Numbered from the stretch's first letter, positions 1-10,669 are shown. The stretch: 64,000 nucleotides of DNA from Agrobacterium tumefaciens (GCF_005221325.1 NZ_CP039888.1:1364001-1428000), one strand, 5' to 3'. Notes: a model not told the origin generated them from the letters alone. Translations and numbers: made by a program.

Positions 1-2
1 AG

Positions 3-1397
3 ACCACCGTCGGTTTCGCCGACCGGATGGTGACGGAAGCCGATGGGCTGGACGAACACACCCGCACCAAGGCGCTGTTCTACATGCGGCAGGTAACGGA
101 AGCGCTTTCGCCGGCCAATTTCGTCTTCACCAATCCGCAGGTCTTCCGCGAAACGGTCGCCTCCAGCGGCGCCAATCTCGTCAAGGGCATGGCGCAGCTG
201 GCGGAGGATGTTGCCGCCGGCCACGGCCATCTGAAACTGCGCCAGACCGATTACAGCAAATTCGTCATCGGCCAGAATATCGCCGTCACATCAGGCAAGG
301 TGGTGGCGAAAAGCCCTCTCTGCGAAATCATCCACTATGCGCCGACGACGCAAAAGGTCTTCAAGCGGCCGCTGCTGATCGTGCCGCCCTGGATCAACAA
401 ATTCTACATTCTCGATCTCAACCCGCAGAAATCCTTCGTCGGCTGGTGCCTTGAACAGGGCCACAGCGTCTTCATGGTCTCATGGATCAACCCGGATGCG
501 CGCCTCGCCGACAAAGGGTGGGACGACTACATCAGGGAAGGCATCGATTTCGCGCTCGACACCATCGAGGAGCGGACCGGCGAGAAGGACATCAACGCCA
601 TCGGCTATTGCGTCGGCGGCACGCTTTTGTCCTCGGCGCTGGCGCTGCATGCGCAGCAGGGCAATGAGCGCGTCCGCAGCGCGACGCTGCTGGCCGCCCA
701 GACCGATTTCATCCACGCCGGCGATCTCAAGGTCTTCATCGATGAAGGCCAGCTGGCGGCGCTGGACAAGCACATGCAGGCCGTCGGTTATCTCGATGGC
801 TCGATCATGGCCACCGTCTTCAACATGCTGCGCGCTTCCGACCTCATCTGGCCCTATGTAGTCGATAATTACCTGCGCGGCGCCGAGCCCCTGCCCTTTG
901 ACCTGCTTTACTGGAATTCCGATTCGACCCGGGTGACCGCCGCCAGCCACTCCTTCTATCTGCGCAATTGTTATCTCGAGAACAATCTCGCCCGCGGGCT
1001 GATGCGCGTTGACGGCAAACGCATCAATCTCGGCGACATCACGATACCCGTCTATGATCTCGCCACCCGCGACGACCATATCGCGCCGGCCAAATCGGTC
1101 TTTACGGGTGCTGCCCTGTTCGGCGGGCCGGTGGAATTCGTGCTCGGCGCTTCCGGCCACATTGCCGGCGTCGTCAATCCGCCGCAGTTCGAGAAATACC
1201 AATATTGGACAGGGCAGTCACCATCAGGAGACTTCGAGGCCTGGCAGGCCGCAGCCACGGCCCATAAGGGTTCCTGGTGGGTGCACTGGCAGAACTGGAT
1301 CGAAAGCCAGAGCGCCGAGAAGGTGAAGGCGCGCAAGCCGGAAGACGGCAAGCGCCCGGTGCTCGGCGATGCGCCGGGGACCTACGTCCTTTCCTGA
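3..1397 (+). CDS. phaC: Class I poly(3-hydroxyalkanoate) synthase, 5'-truncated by window edge
   Basis: PhaC polymerises (R)-3-hydroxyacyl-CoA into polyhydroxyalkanoate storage granules. The frame is open to the left edge (codons before the ATG at 27 read TTVGFADR), so the true start lies outside the window. Seen: the lipase-box-like motif GYCVGGT (Cys codon at 609-611), which carries the nucleophilic cysteine of PHA synthases, then the Asp-containing TRDDHIAP and the His-containing [11 protein letters not shown], completing the Cys-Asp-His triad. The [15 protein letters not shown] block is also typical of the class I family. About 464 residues are visible against roughly 600 for full proteins. 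sfsA follows on the same strand after 29 bases. Identification is firm; the missing N-terminus cannot be assessed. Confidence 0.95.
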   Translation, partial: TTVGFADRMVTEADGLDEHTRTKALFYMRQVTEALSPANFVFTNPQVFRETVASSGANLVKGMAQLAEDVAAGHGHLKLRQTDYSKFVIGQNIAVTSGKVVAKSPLCEIIHYAPTTQKVFKRPLLIVPPWINKFYILDLNPQKSFVGWCLEQGHSVFMVSWINPDARLADKGWDDYIREGIDFALDTIEERTGEKDINAIGYCVGGTLLSSALALHAQQGNERVRSATLLAAQTDFIHAGDLKVFIDEGQLAALDKHMQAVGYLDGSIMATVFNMLRASDLIWPYVVDNYLRGAEPLPFDLLYWNSDSTRVTAASHSFYLRNCYLENNLARGLMRVDGKRINLGDITIPVYDLATRDDHIAPAKSVFTGAALFGGPVEFVLGASGHIAGVVNPPQFEKYQYWTGQSPSGDFEAWQAAATAHKGSWWVHWQNWIESQSAEKVKARKPEDGKRPVLGDAPGTYVLS

Positions 1398-1426
1398 CAT
1401 CACCCCACTCTCATTTTTCAGGCCAC

Positions 1427-2146
1427 ATGTTCTTCACACCCCCGCTTATTCCCGCCACGCTCGTTTCCCGCTACAAACGCTTCCTGTTCGATGCCGTCCT
1501 GGAAGACGGTACGGCGATCACCGGCTCCTGCCCCAATACCGGCTCCATGCGCGGGCTGACGACGCCGGGTTCCCGCATCTGGCTCTCCGAACATGACAGC
1601 CCGACCCGCAAATACCGGCATATGTTTGAAATGGTCGAGGCCGATGGCACCGTGGTCGGCATCAATACCGGCATGCCGAACCGGCTGGCGGAAGAGGCAA
1701 TCCTGAACGGCCGCATTCCAGCACTCGGCGGTTATTCAACAATCCGCCGCGAACAGAAATACGGCCGCAATTCCCGCATCGATTTCCTGCTGTCTGAGCC
1801 CGGCCGGCCGGACGCCTATGTGGAAGTGAAAAACGTGCATTTCATGCGCGAGAAGGGTCTTGCCGAATTCCCTGATACCGCCACCAAACGCGGCGCCAAA
1901 CATCTGGAGGAGTTGGGTGACGCTGCGGAAGCTGGTTACCGTTCGGTGATGCTCTATCTCATCCAGCGCGATGATTGCGAGCGGATGCGCATCTGCGACG
2001 ATCTCGACCCCGTCTATGCGCTGGCGTTCCAGCGGGCAATGGCACGCGGCGTGGAGGCCTATGCGGTGAAATGTACCGTATCCCCGGCACAAATTTCGGT
2101 CAGCGGAACGGTTAAGATGGACGAATGGCGTCCGGCTGTTTTATGA
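1427..2146 (+). CDS. sfsA: SfsA family protein (sugar fermentation stimulation protein A)
   Basis: 239 residues, the usual SfsA length. The family has an N-terminal OB-like nucleic-acid-binding part and a C-terminal nuclease-like fold; the Escherichia coli protein was linked to maltose metabolism, but the biochemical role is not settled. Seen: the hallmark [10 protein letters not shown] near residue 36 and the conserved [13 protein letters not shown] and [16 protein letters not shown] blocks. An open frame continues upstream into phaC, but the ATG at 1427 fits the family N-terminus ([19 protein letters not shown]), so it is preferred. It lies between phaC and map on the same strand; map starts 28 bases downstream. 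Confidence 0.93.
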   Translation: MFFTPPLIPATLVSRYKRFLFDAVLEDGTAITGSCPNTGSMRGLTTPGSRIWLSEHDSPTRKYRHMFEMVEADGTVVGINTGMPNRLAEEAILNGRIPALGGYSTIRREQKYGRNSRIDFLLSEPGRPDAYVEVKNVHFMREKGLAEFPDTATKRGAKHLEELGDAAEAGYRSVMLYLIQRDDCERMRICDDLDPVYALAFQRAMARGVEAYAVKCTVSPAQISVSGTVKMDEWRPAVL

Positions 2147-2174
2147 ACAGGGATGTAAAGAGACAGAAAGCACT

Positions 2175-3011
2175 ATGATGGTCACCTATATCGACGCAGC
2201 CTCCGCCCCCCTCAAGAACACGGGCGTCATCCGCCTTTATACGCTCGAGGATTTCGATGGCATGCGCAAGGCGTGTCAGCTGACGGCGCGTTGCCTCGAT
2301 GAACTTGCGGCGATCGTCAAGCCGGGTGTGACGACCGATGCCATCGACCGTTTCGTCTTCGAATTCGGCGCCGACCACGGCGCGCTGCCGGCAACGCTGA
2401 ATTATCGCGGTTACACGAAATCCGTCTGCACCTCGATCAACCACGTCGTCTGCCACGGCATTCCGGATGAAAAGCCCCTGCGTGACGGCGATATCGTCAA
2501 TATCGACGTGACCTATGTGCTGGACGGTTGGCATGGCGATTCGAGCCGCATGTATCCGGTCGGCCAGATCAAGCGCGCCGCCGAGCGGCTGATGGAAGTG
2601 ACCTATGAATGCCTGATGCGTGGCATCGCCGCCGTGAAGCCCGGCGTGCGCACCGGCGCAATCGGCGCGGCAATCCAGGCCTATGCGGAGGCCGAGCGCT
2701 GCTCTGTCGTGCGTGATTTCTGCGGCCACGGCGTCGGACGCCTGTTTCACGATACGCCGAACATCCTGCACTACGGCCACCCCGACGAAGGCCCGGAAAT
2801 CCGTGAAGGCATGATCTTCACCATCGAGCCGATGATCAATCTCGGCAAGCCGCATGTAAAGGTGCTTTCAGACGGCTGGACAGCAGTGACGCGTGACCGC
2901 TCCCTTTCCGCCCAATATGAACATGCCGTCGGCGTCACCGCCACCGGCTGCGAAATCTTCACGCTGTCGCCGGGCGGCTTCGATCGTCCGGGCCTGCCGC
3001 CGCTCGCATAA
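2175..3011 (+). CDS. map: Type I methionine aminopeptidase
   Basis: Removes the initiator methionine from nascent cytosolic proteins. 278 residues. The five metal ligands of the family are all visible: Asp in IVNIDVTYV, Asp in [10 protein letters not shown], His in [11 protein letters not shown], Glu in [10 protein letters not shown] and Glu in QYEHAVGV. The N-terminal extension before the catalytic fold is short, as in bacterial type Ia enzymes. The start is a double ATG at 2175/2178; the first is given. The radC start lies 13 bases after the stop, so map and radC are probably co-transcribed. Confidence 0.96.
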   Translation: MMVTYIDAASAPLKNTGVIRLYTLEDFDGMRKACQLTARCLDELAAIVKPGVTTDAIDRFVFEFGADHGALPATLNYRGYTKSVCTSINHVVCHGIPDEKPLRDGDIVNIDVTYVLDGWHGDSSRMYPVGQIKRAAERLMEVTYECLMRGIAAVKPGVRTGAIGAAIQAYAEAERCSVVRDFCGHGVGRLFHDTPNILHYGHPDEGPEIREGMIFTIEPMINLGKPHVKVLSDGWTAVTRDRSLSAQYEHAVGVTATGCEIFTLSPGGFDRPGLPPLA

Positions 3012-3024
3012 GGCCAGACCGCCT

Positions 3025-3861
3025 ATGGCAAAACGCCCTGCCCCGCCTCCCGCCGATCTTTCCATGACGTCAGGCTTTGAGGCGGGCGAAGGCGATCTGT
3101 TCGACGGGGCGGATGAGCGCGGCTTTTTTGCCGAACCGCGAAGCGCGCCGAAGAGAACCGAACGGGTCGCCCCCGAACAGGAAGCGGATGCCGCTCACTA
3201 TCACGGCCACCGGGACAGGCTGCGAGCGCGTTACCGCGACGGCGGCGATGCGGCGCTTGCCGATTACGAATTGCTGGAGCTTCTGCTGTTCCGGCTGATC
3301 CCGAGACGCGACACCAAACCGATTGCCAAGGCCCTCATTGCAAGGTTCGGAACGCTCGGCAGCGTGCTCGGCGCACCCTTGCCGCTGTTGCAGGAAGTGA
3401 AGGGCGTGGGCGAGGCCGTCGCGCTTGATCTGAAGCTCGTCGCTTCCGTTTCCCAACGCATGCTGAAAAGTGAAATCCGCAACAAGCAGCTTCTCGGCTC
3501 CTGGTCGTCGGTGATCGATTATTGCCATGCCGCCATGGCGCACGAGACGCGCGAGCAGTTCCGCATCCTGTTCCTAGACAAACGCAATGTCCTCATCGCC
3601 GACGAGGTGCAGGGTCAGGGAACCGTGGATCACACACCGGTCTACCCGCGGGAAATCGTGCGGCGCGCGCTTGAGCTATCGTCTACGGCCTTGATTTTAA
3701 TACATAATCATCCAAGCGGAGACCCGACCCCTTCGCGTGCGGATATCGAGATGACCAAAACCATCATCGATACGGCAAAGCCGCTCGGCATCACCGTCCA
3801 CGATCATATCATCATCGGCAAGGACGGCCACGCCAGCTTCAAAGGCCTCCGGCTGATCTGA
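3025..3861 (+). CDS. radC: RadC/JAB-domain DNA repair-associated protein
   Basis: 278 residues. Residues 80-140 hold the helix-hairpin-helix-like part ([14 protein letters not shown]). Residues 150-278 form the JAB/MPN metalloprotease-like domain with the JAMM motif [14 protein letters not shown] at 227-240 (ligands His227, His229, Asp240). RadC proteins were historically linked to recombinational repair, but their enzymatic activity is unproven. The frame is open well upstream; the ATG at 3025 is chosen because it follows the map stop closely and because the first 55 residues, though Pro/Ala-rich and poorly conserved, lead directly into the family core [13 protein letters not shown]. Confidence 0.93.
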   Translation: MAKRPAPPPADLSMTSGFEAGEGDLFDGADERGFFAEPRSAPKRTERVAPEQEADAAHYHGHRDRLRARYRDGGDAALADYELLELLLFRLIPRRDTKPIAKALIARFGTLGSVLGAPLPLLQEVKGVGEAVALDLKLVASVSQRMLKSEIRNKQLLGSWSSVIDYCHAAMAHETREQFRILFLDKRNVLIADEVQGQGTVDHTPVYPREIVRRALELSSTALILIHNHPSGDPTPSRADIEMTKTIIDTAKPLGITVHDHIIIGKDGHASFKGLRLI

Positions 3862-3998
3862 AGCAGACGCGAATGTTTAAGAAGAGCTGCAACCCATAAG
3901 AGCGGCATCAACAAAAAATTAACACCTATAAATTAGCATTTCCGAAAATAATAAATCAAGGCATCGAACCTTGGTGCCTGAAGGAACGGGGGTGCTTT
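3862..3998 (+). promoter_or_regulatory. AT-rich leader upstream of the TadE-like gene, probable promoter
   Basis: The gap from 3903 to about 3960 is rich in A and T (runs such as AACAAAAAATTAACACC and AATAATAAATC) in an otherwise GC-rich region, as expected for a promoter. It separates radC from the Tad pair, which therefore probably has its own transcription start. I could not fix -35 and -10 boxes. Confidence 0.35.
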
Positions 3999-4421
3999 AT
4001 GTTTAATGGAGTGCGTTTCTTTCGCGATCGATCGGGCTCGTCTGCTGTCGAGTTCGCCATCGTCGCACCGATCTTCTTTCTCGTTCTGCTGACCATGATC
4101 GCCTACGGCATCTACCTGATGGCCGCCTATTCGGTGCAGCAGATCGCCGCCGATGCGGCGAGAACGGCGGTCGCCGGACTGAACACGACCGAACGTCAGC
4201 AGCTTGCCCGGGATTTCGTCACCAAAAGCGACCTCAGCTACGCCTTCATGGACAAGACGCGCTTCACCGTCAATGTCGCAACCGATCCCGCCAATGCCAA
4301 CCAGTTCACGGTGAAGGTCGAATACGACGCCCGCAACCTGCCGATCTGGAGCCTCTACAGCTACACCCTGCCCGAGCCGGTCATCCGGCGTTTTTCCACC
4401 ATCCGGATCGGAGGAGCATGA
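3999..4421 (+). CDS. TadE-like pilus assembly pseudopilin-type protein
   Basis: 140 residues. Seen: a basic N-terminus (FFRDRSGSSAVEFAIVAPIFF) with the Glu of the TadE/prepilin-like motif immediately before one hydrophobic segment (residues 19-42), then a small extracytoplasmic domain. TadE-like proteins are minor pseudopilins of the Flp/tight-adherence system. The stop is one base before the start of the TadG-like gene, so the two are translationally linked. No other tad/cpa/flp genes are in the window; this is an isolated TadE-TadG pair, common in rhizobia, whose role is unclear. Confidence 0.85.
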   Translation: MFNGVRFFRDRSGSSAVEFAIVAPIFFLVLLTMIAYGIYLMAAYSVQQIAADAARTAVAGLNTTERQQLARDFVTKSDLSYAFMDKTRFTVNVATDPANANQFTVKVEYDARNLPIWSLYSYTLPEPVIRRFSTIRIGGA

Positions 4422-4422
4422 C

Positions 4423-6162
4423 ATGCGGACCATTCCTTCCCTGCTTCCCCGCCTCCTCAAGGATAAAAAGGGCAACATCGCCATTTCGGCCGGGCTCACC
4501 GCGCCGCTCTTCATCGGCATATTGGCGCTGGGCATCGACTACGGTTACCTGACATTGCAGAAACGGCAATTGCAGCAAACCGCAGATCTCGCGGCCATTT
4601 CGGCGGCAGCCAGCGCCGCGGACGCCGAAAAGGCGGTCCAGCAATATTTCGCCCTCAACGGCATGGATCTCGGCGTCAAGACCGACAAGGGTCTTTTGAC
4701 CGCAAAGGGGCTGGAACCCTTCGATCCCTTGAATGAATTCGCCAGCAGCAAGGGTTATGCCGAAGTCATCAAGGGTCACTACGAGCCGGATGCGACCGTG
4801 CCGGTCGGCCAGCGTTTCGTCGACAATGCCCTGCCCACCAATGCGATCAAGGTGAACATCGTCGAACAGGGGCAGATATTCTTCGCCTCCGCCTTCACCA
4901 AGCCGCCCAAGGTCTCGGCGGTCGGAACGGCCTCGTCCCAGAAGATCGCGGCATTTTCGGTGGGATCGCGGTTGGCGAGCCTCGATGAGGGCATTCTCAA
5001 CAGCCTGCTCGGCGGCCTGCTCGGCACCACGGTTTCGTTAAAGGTCATGGACTACCAGGCGTTGCTCGCCGCCGATGTCAATGCGCTGAAGATCGTCGAG
5101 GCGCTGGCCATCGATCTCAACCTCACCGCCGGCACCTACAAGGATGTGTTGAAGACGGAAATCAGCTACGGCAAATTCCTCGACGTGCTGACGAAAACCA
5201 CCGGTCTGCAGCCGGCGGTCGTCAACATTTTGAATACGCTGCAAAAAGCGGTCAACAAAAGCAACGTCAAGATCAAGCTCGAGGAGATCCTCAATCTCGG
5301 CCCCTTCTCGGACAAGCTGATCGGTACGGGCGAAAACCTCAAGGTTACCGCCGGCGTCTTCGATCTCATCAATGCCGCAGCCGTGGCGGGCAATGGCGGC
5401 AACCAGCTGGGGCTTAATCTCAACGCCAATATTCTCGGTCTCGCCTCGGTCAAGGCAACGCTCGCCATCGGTGAGCCGCCCGTCGAGACACCGTCGCTCG
5501 CCGTTGGCGGTCAGGGCACCATCGTGCGTACCGCGCAGACCCGGCTGGCGGTCAATGTCGTGGTGGACGGGTTACAGGCCATTGCCGGTCTCAAGGTCAA
5601 TATTCCGCTTTATGTGGAAGTCGCCCATGCCGAAGCACGGCTTGCCGATATCAGATGCACGGGCGGTGGACAGGGAACGGTGGATGTGGAAGTCGTGCCC
5701 GGCGTTGCGGAAATCGCACTCGGCAATGTCGATACCACGGCTTTTGCCAATTTCGGCAAGGACCCGCGTGTCACCAAGGCGGCCATCGTGGATTCGGCGC
5801 TGCTCGCCATCAACGGCAGCGCCCTCATCAACGCCACCAACATGACGAAGACCAAGCTGACCTTCACGCAGTCGGATATCACACAAGCCAAGATCAAGAG
5901 CGTCTCCACCAAGGACACCGTCACCACTCTTGTCAGTTCACTGCTGAAGAACCTCAATCTGGATATCAGGCTCCTCTTCCTCAACCTCGATCTGGGAGGT
6001 CTGGCGGGCATCCAGGCAGCGCTTGCCAACACGCTTGCGGTGGTCACGGCGCCCGTCGATCAGCTGCTCTACAACGTGCTTCTGGTTCTCGGCGTCAAGA
6101 TCGGCGAAGCCGATGTGCGGGTCACCGACGTTCGCTGCCAGCAGCCGGCGCTGGTTCAGTAG
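4423..6162 (+). CDS. TadG-like pilus assembly protein, long C-terminal domain
   Basis: 579 residues. The N-terminus matches the Flp-pilus TadE/G-like segment: DKKGNIAISAGLTAPLFIG, one membrane segment (about residues 19-38), then QKRQLQQTADLAAISAAASA, the typical TadG continuation. The remaining 500 or so residues are predicted to lie outside the cytoplasm, are rich in Leu, Val, Asn and Ala, and contain two late cysteines (DIRCTGG and DVRCQQP) that could form a disulfide. It starts one base after the TadE-like stop. A strong hairpin terminator follows. The long C-terminal half is not a recognised enzyme. Confidence 0.8.
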   Translation: MRTIPSLLPRLLKDKKGNIAISAGLTAPLFIGILALGIDYGYLTLQKRQLQQTADLAAISAAASAADAEKAVQQYFALNGMDLGVKTDKGLLTAKGLEPFDPLNEFASSKGYAEVIKGHYEPDATVPVGQRFVDNALPTNAIKVNIVEQGQIFFASAFTKPPKVSAVGTASSQKIAAFSVGSRLASLDEGILNSLLGGLLGTTVSLKVMDYQALLAADVNALKIVEALAIDLNLTAGTYKDVLKTEISYGKFLDVLTKTTGLQPAVVNILNTLQKAVNKSNVKIKLEEILNLGPFSDKLIGTGENLKVTAGVFDLINAAAVAGNGGNQLGLNLNANILGLASVKATLAIGEPPVETPSLAVGGQGTIVRTAQTRLAVNVVVDGLQAIAGLKVNIPLYVEVAHAEARLADIRCTGGGQGTVDVEVVPGVAEIALGNVDTTAFANFGKDPRVTKAAIVDSALLAINGSALINATNMTKTKLTFTQSDITQAKIKSVSTKDTVTTLVSSLLKNLNLDIRLLFLNLDLGGLAGIQAALANTLAVVTAPVDQLLYNVLLVLGVKIGEADVRVTDVRCQQPALVQ

Positions 6163-6180
6163 TTCCATCTTCACGCAGTA

Positions 6181-6213
6181 AAAAGCCGCCGGGAAACATC
6201 CCCGGCGGCTTTT
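6181..6213. terminator. Bidirectional rho-independent terminator
   Basis: Perfect 13-bp stem (6181-6193 with 6201-6213) around a 7-base loop, with A-tract and T-tract arms, so it can end transcription from both the TadG-like gene (+) and the convergent DAHP synthase gene (-). Confidence 0.9.
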
Positions 6214-6232
6214 CATTTGATCTGTCTTTATC

Positions 6233-7609
6233 TCAGGCGGTGGCGATCGCCAGACGCTTCTCATCCCGGCCGCTCTTCATCCGCTCGGACAACAGGAACG
6301 CCAGCTCCAGCGCCTGATCGGCGTTGAGGCGCGGATCGCAATGGGTGTGGTAACGGTCGGACAGCGAATCCGCCGTCACGGCGCGCGCACCACCGGTGCA
6401 TTCCGTCACGTCCTTGCCGGTCATCTCGATGTGGATGCCGCCCGGATGTGTGCCTTCGGCCCGATGAATCTGGAAGAAGCTTTCGACTTCCGACAGGATG
6501 CGCTCGAACGGACGCGTCTTGTAGTGGTTGAGCGTGATCGTGTTGCCATGCATCGGATCGCAGGACCACACGACCTTGCGGCCTTCCTTCTCGACAGCGC
6601 GGATGAGCTTCGGCAGGCTGTCCGCCACCTTGTCATGGCCGAAACGGCAGATCAGCGTCAGACGGCCAGCCTCGTTCGCCGGGTTCAGCGCGTCGATCAG
6701 CTCGATCAGATTGTCGGGCGTCAGCGACGGGCCGCATTTCAGGCCGATCGGGTTCTTGATACCGCGGAAATATTCCACATGCGCATGGTCGAGCTGACGC
6801 GTGCGGTCGCCGATCCAGATCATGTGGCCCGAAGTCGCGTACCAGTCGCCCGAGGTGGAATCGACGCGGGTCAGCGCCTCTTCGTAACCGAGCAGCAGAG
6901 CCTCGTGGCTGGTGAAGAAATCGGTCTCGCGCAGGCTCGGATTGTTCTCCGCGCTGATGCCGATCGCCTGCATGAAGTTCATGGTTTCGGAAATGCGGTC
7001 GGCCAGCTTGCGGTAACGGTCCGCCTGCGGGCTGTCCTTGATGAAACCGAGCATCCACTGGTGAACGTTTTCAAGGTTGGCGTAGCCACCCATGGCGAAA
7101 GCGCGCAGCAGGTTCAGCGTCGCCGCCGACTGACGGTAGGCGTCCAGCTGACGCTCCGGGTTCGGAATGCGCGAGGCCTCGTTGAAGTCGATGCCGTTGA
7201 TGATGTCACCGCGGTAGGACGGCAGCGTCACGCCATCGAGCACTTCCACGTTGGAAGAGCGCGGCTTGGCGAACTGGCCGGCAATGCGTCCCACCTTCAC
7301 GACAGGCAGCTGCGCGCCATAGGTCAGCACGACGGCCATCTGCAGGAAAGCGCGGAAGAAGTCGCGGATATTGTCGGCGCCATGCTCGAGGAAGCTTTCG
7401 GCGCAATCGCCGCCCTGCAGCAGGAAGGCGTTGCCTTCAGCGACATTGGCGAGCTGCTTTTTCAGACGGCGGGCTTCACCGGCAAAAACCAGCGGCGGAT
7501 AGGTCGCAAGCGTGGCTTCCGTTGCCGCAAGTGCGGCCGCATCAGGATATTCGGGAACCTGCTGGATCGGTTTCTGCCGCCAGCTGCCGGGGGTCCAATT
7601 CTGTGCCAT
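6233..7609 (-). CDS. aroG: Class II (plant-type) 3-deoxy-7-phosphoheptulonate synthase
   Basis: 458 residues. Condenses phosphoenolpyruvate and erythrose 4-phosphate to DAHP, the first step of the shikimate pathway. Seen: [11 protein letters not shown] (metal-binding Cys69), [14 protein letters not shown], the His of CDPMHGNT, the Glu of [15 protein letters not shown] and the Asp of HTHCDPRLN, the conserved metal and substrate residues of the class II family. An upstream in-frame extension of 48 residues is unlike the family; the ATG at 7609 is preceded by AAGGGTAAG and gives the usual [11 protein letters not shown] start. It is unrelated in sequence to E. coli AroF/G/H. The symbol is aroG or aroF depending on the genome. 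Confidence 0.95.
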   Translation of the reverse strand: MAQNWTPGSWRQKPIQQVPEYPDAAALAATEATLATYPPLVFAGEARRLKKQLANVAEGNAFLLQGGDCAESFLEHGADNIRDFFRAFLQMAVVLTYGAQLPVVKVGRIAGQFAKPRSSNVEVLDGVTLPSYRGDIINGIDFNEASRIPNPERQLDAYRQSAATLNLLRAFAMGGYANLENVHQWMLGFIKDSPQADRYRKLADRISETMNFMQAIGISAENNPSLRETDFFTSHEALLLGYEEALTRVDSTSGDWYATSGHMIWIGDRTRQLDHAHVEYFRGIKNPIGLKCGPSLTPDNLIELIDALNPANEAGRLTLICRFGHDKVADSLPKLIRAVEKEGRKVVWSCDPMHGNTITLNHYKTRPFERILSEVESFFQIHRAEGTHPGGIHIEMTGKDVTECTGGARAVTADSLSDRYHTHCDPRLNADQALELAFLLSERMKSGRDEKRLAIATA

Positions 7610-7858
7610 GTTCTTACCCTTTTTTCGCCCGCGCGACCTTCGCGCGACCGCCTCGAAAATTGAGCGGCTTATAGCTCCAAGCATCGGCTTTGCATAGCCG
7701 ATGTCAAAGCTAACAGGCTCATTCTGCCCGTTTTGAGCGCTCCAGACGTACAAAAGTCAATTCAAACGATTTAACGAACCCGCCGCTATCCAAAAACATC
7801 AGTTTTCGAAGGACGGCGGGCGAATTTGGACAGCGATCATATCACGCCTGTATCGGCG

Positions 7859-9247
7859 TTACACGCGCTCGCCATTCACCACGCGGTAGCTCGACGAATA
7901 CATCGTCACCAGTTCCTCGGCGGCTGTGGGATGAACCGCCATGGTGCGGTCGAAATCATCCTTGGTGCAGCCGGCCTTCAGCGTGATGCCGAGAAGCTGC
8001 GCCATCTCGCCCGCCTCATGGCCGAGAATATGCACACCGACAACCTTGCGGTCGGCAGCATTGACGATCAGCTTCATGATCGTCTTTTCCTGGCGACCGG
8101 ACAGCGTTGCCTTCATCGGCCGGAACTGGGCGCGATAGACTTCCAGCTCCGGATATTTCTTGCCCGCTTCCTCTTCCGAAAGACCGACGGTGCCGATTTC
8201 CGGCTGCGAGAACACCGCCGTCGCGATCAGCTCGTGATCCGGCCTGGTCGGGTTGTTCTTGTATTCGGTCTCGATGAAGCACATGGCCTCGTGGATCGCC
8301 ACCGGCGTCAGCTGTACCCGATCGGTGACGTCGCCCAGCGCGAAGATACCAGGCACGTTCGTGCGCGAATAGTCGTCGACGATGATCGCGCCCCGCGCAT
8401 CCACCTTCACACCGGCATTTTCGAGACCGAGCCCCGTGGTGTTCGGGTCGCGACCGAGCGCCAGCATCACCAGGCCGACATGCAGAGAGCTACCCTGCAA
8501 GGTACGCGCCACGAAGCCGCCGTCACCATCCTTGCTGACTTCCTCGATGATATCTTCCAGAATGATGCGAATGCCCTTGGCCTCCATCGCTTCATGCAGG
8601 CCCTTGCGCATGTCCTGATCGAAGCGCGAAAGGATTTCCTTGCCGCGATAGATCAGTGTCGTTTCAACACCGAGCCCGTGGAAGATATTGGCGAATTCCA
8701 CGGCGATGTAACCGCCGCCGGCAATCAGGATCGATTTCGGCAGTTCTTCCAGATCGAAAGCCTCGTTGGAGGAGATCGTCAGCTCATGGCCGGGCAGCGC
8801 CTTGTGTTCGTTCGGCGTGCCGCCGACGGCAATCACGATACGCTCAGCCGTGAAGGTCTCGCCGGTCTTCGTCAGCTTCACGGTATGGGCATCGACCAGC
8901 TCCGCGCGGCTGTCGAAAATGTCGGCCTTGGCGTTCTCCAGCCCCTTGCGATAGAGGCCTTCGAGACGGCTGATTTCCTTGTCCTTCGCCGCGATCAGCT
9001 TCTTCCAGTCGAAACGGCGCTCGCCGACGCTCCAGCCGAAACCTTCGGCATCCTCGAAATGCTCTGGGAATTGCGAGGCATAAACGAACAGCTTCTTGGG
9101 CACACAGCCGCGAATGACGCAGGTGCCGCCATAACGGTATTCTTCAGCAATGCCCACGCGCTTGCCGAGCGAGGCCGCCACGCGACCGCTGCGCACGCCG
9201 CCGGAACCGCCACCGATGACGAAAAGATCGTAGTCATAAGCTGTCAT
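7859..9247 (-). CDS. gor: Glutathione-disulfide reductase
   Basis: 462-residue flavoprotein that reduces oxidised glutathione with NADPH in the cytosol. Seen: FAD motif VIGGGSGGVRSGRVA (residues 10-24), redox-active GGTCVIRGCVPKKL with Cys43 and Cys48, the NADPH-binding GGGYIAVEFANIF followed by Arg in LIYRGKEILSR where NADPH-specific reductases carry arginines, and the C-terminal active-site HPTAAEELVTM. A TTG two codons upstream keeps the frame open, but the ATG at 9247 has AGGGG 8 bases before it and is preferred. It lies downstream of rpiA and the DUF2059 gene but behind their terminator, so it probably has its own promoter. Confidence 0.96.
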   Translation of the reverse strand: MTAYDYDLFVIGGGSGGVRSGRVAASLGKRVGIAEEYRYGGTCVIRGCVPKKLFVYASQFPEHFEDAEGFGWSVGERRFDWKKLIAAKDKEISRLEGLYRKGLENAKADIFDSRAELVDAHTVKLTKTGETFTAERIVIAVGGTPNEHKALPGHELTISSNEAFDLEELPKSILIAGGGYIAVEFANIFHGLGVETTLIYRGKEILSRFDQDMRKGLHEAMEAKGIRIILEDIIEEVSKDGDGGFVARTLQGSSLHVGLVMLALGRDPNTTGLGLENAGVKVDARGAIIVDDYSRTNVPGIFALGDVTDRVQLTPVAIHEAMCFIETEYKNNPTRPDHELIATAVFSQPEIGTVGLSEEEAGKKYPELEVYRAQFRPMKATLSGRQEKTIMKLIVNAADRKVVGVHILGHEAGEMAQLLGITLKAGCTKDDFDRTMAVHPTAAEELVTMYSSSYRVVNGERV

Positions 9248-9335
9248 AGTCAAAACCCCTGCTCAAAACCGCCATGACCTCGCTGTGGGCCAGCGGTTTG
9301 TTCACGCCACATATAGGTGCTGCGATGCACAAATG

Positions 9336-9362
9336 AAAAGCCCGGTCTTGCGACCGGGCTTT
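9336..9362 (-). terminator. Rho-independent terminator after the DUF2059 gene
   Basis: 11-bp perfect stem (9337-9347 with 9352-9362) and a 4-base loop, followed on the minus strand by a short T-rich stretch. It ends the rpiA-DUF2059 transcript before gor. Confidence 0.85.
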
Positions 9363-9390
9363 GAATATTTCTGAACCTTTGAAGGTTGCC

Positions 9391-9957
9391 TTACGGCTTG
9401 GCTGCAGGTGCACCGCCGGTCGCATTGTGGTCGGCCGGAAGCGGCTTAAGATCGGCGCCGGCAACTTTCTGCAGTTCTGTCATGCTGGCGGCGTTGAGAT
9501 CGCGGTTGATGCCGGCGGCCCAGATGTCGGCAGCCTTCATCAGTTCGCGCGTGGCGATCGGGCCGTCCTTCAGGAGCTTCTTGCCGGCTTCGCTGCCGTA
9601 GAAGGTGGAAATGGCATTCAGCTCGTCAACGCTGAAGGCGCGCGCATAGGTGAGTGCCGCTTCGCGTTCCAGATCGGCGCGGCGCGATGCAAGCTCGAGC
9701 GCCTTGGCATCAACCGTCGTGGTGATGGCGTCCTGCACGTTCGGCGAAGCCTGAATGAGCTCGGCCTTCAGACGTTCGGCCAGACCGGGCAGAATGTCGT
9801 CAAAACGGTCGGTAACGCCAAGAGAGGTGATTGCCTTGCGTGCAGCAGCAATATGCGCTTCGGAAATTTCCTGGGCGCGTGCGGCAGTACCGAACACGAT
9901 GCCGGAAATGAGGATCGAAGCAGCGGCAGCTTTGCCCAGTCCCGCTAGTTTGATCAT
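9391..9957 (-). CDS. Secreted DUF2059 protein
   Basis: 188 residues. Seen: a clear signal peptide (KLAGLGKAAAASILISG, cleavage probably after residue 28, ARA-QE), then a mostly helical periplasmic domain whose AFSVDELNAISTFYGSEAGKK segment matches DUF2059. No enzymatic motif is visible. The ATG has AGGAG 10 bases upstream. It begins 16 bases after the rpiA stop, so the two genes form an operon; a functional link to pentose phosphate metabolism is not evident. Confidence 0.85.
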   Translation of the reverse strand: MIKLAGLGKAAAASILISGIVFGTAARAQEISEAHIAAARKAITSLGVTDRFDDILPGLAERLKAELIQASPNVQDAITTTVDAKALELASRRADLEREAALTYARAFSVDELNAISTFYGSEAGKKLLKDGPIATRELMKAADIWAAGINRDLNAASMTELQKVAGADLKPLPADHNATGGAPAAKP

Positions 9958-9973
9958 GAAAATCTCGCTCCTG

Positions 9974-10669
9974 TTATACTGCCTGCATCACGCGGGCGCC
10001 TTCAGGGCCAGCGATGATGGCAAGCGATGCCAAATTTATGAAAAGTCCGTGCTCGACAACACCGGGAATCGTGTTCAGCTCGCGTGCCAGTGCTTCTGCA
10101 TCAGGAATACGGCCAAAAGATGCGTCGAGGATAAGGTGTCCGCCATCCGTCATGAAGGCGCCGTCACCGGAAGAACGCATCGTCAGTTCACCCGAAAGAC
10201 CTGATCGAGCCGCCAGTTTTTCAATGGCGATGCGTGTCGCCACCTGGCCGAACGGGTTGATTTCGATGGGAAGCGGAAAGGCGCCCAGCGTCTCGACGAC
10301 CTTGCTCTGGTCGGCGATGACAATTACGCGGGCCGATGCCGCCGCCACGATCTTTTCGCGCAGAAGCGCGCCGCCGCCGCCCTTGACGAGCCGCAATGCA
10401 TGATCCACCTCGTCGGCGCCGTCGATGGTCAGATCCAGTTCCGGCAATTCATCGAGGGATTTCAGCGGTACGCCAAGCTCGACGCAGAGACGCGCGGTAC
10501 GCTCGGATGTCGGCACGCCCTCAACCTTCAGGCCGGCTGCGACCTTCTCGGCCAGAAGACGGACGAATTCCTCGGCCGTCGAACCGGTGCCGATCCCCAG
10601 CCGCATCCCGTCCTGTACATGGGACAATGCGGCCTCGGCGGCCTTGATCTTCATCTGGCGGGCATCCAT
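9974..10669 (-). CDS. rpiA: Ribose-5-phosphate isomerase A
   Basis: 231 residues. Interconverts ribose 5-phosphate and ribulose 5-phosphate in the pentose phosphate pathway. Seen: [12 protein letters not shown] (phosphate-binding loop), [10 protein letters not shown] and [13 protein letters not shown], the three conserved active-site segments of RpiA, with the catalytic Asp and Glu in DGADE and Lys in KGGGGA. It is first in a minus-strand pair with the DUF2059 gene. gph is transcribed divergently from the other side of a 189-base gap that must hold both promoters. Confidence 0.96.
   Translation of the reverse strand: MDARQMKIKAAEAALSHVQDGMRLGIGTGSTAEEFVRLLAEKVAAGLKVEGVPTSERTARLCVELGVPLKSLDELPELDLTIDGADEVDHALRLVKGGGGALLREKIVAAASARVIVIADQSKVVETLGAFPLPIEINPFGQVATRIAIEKLAARSGLSGELTMRSSGDGAFMTDGGHLILDASFGRIPDAEALARELNTIPGVVEHGLFINLASLAIIAGPEGARVMQAV

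Noticed and set aside
3999..6162. Considered a complete tight-adherence pilus locus
   Set aside because: Only TadE- and TadG-like genes are present; no pilin, prepilin peptidase, ATPase or secretin genes nearby.
6341..9277. Long + strand frames opposite DAHP synthase (440 codons) and gor (483 codons)
   Set aside because: Both mirror well-identified minus-strand genes and encode no known motif.
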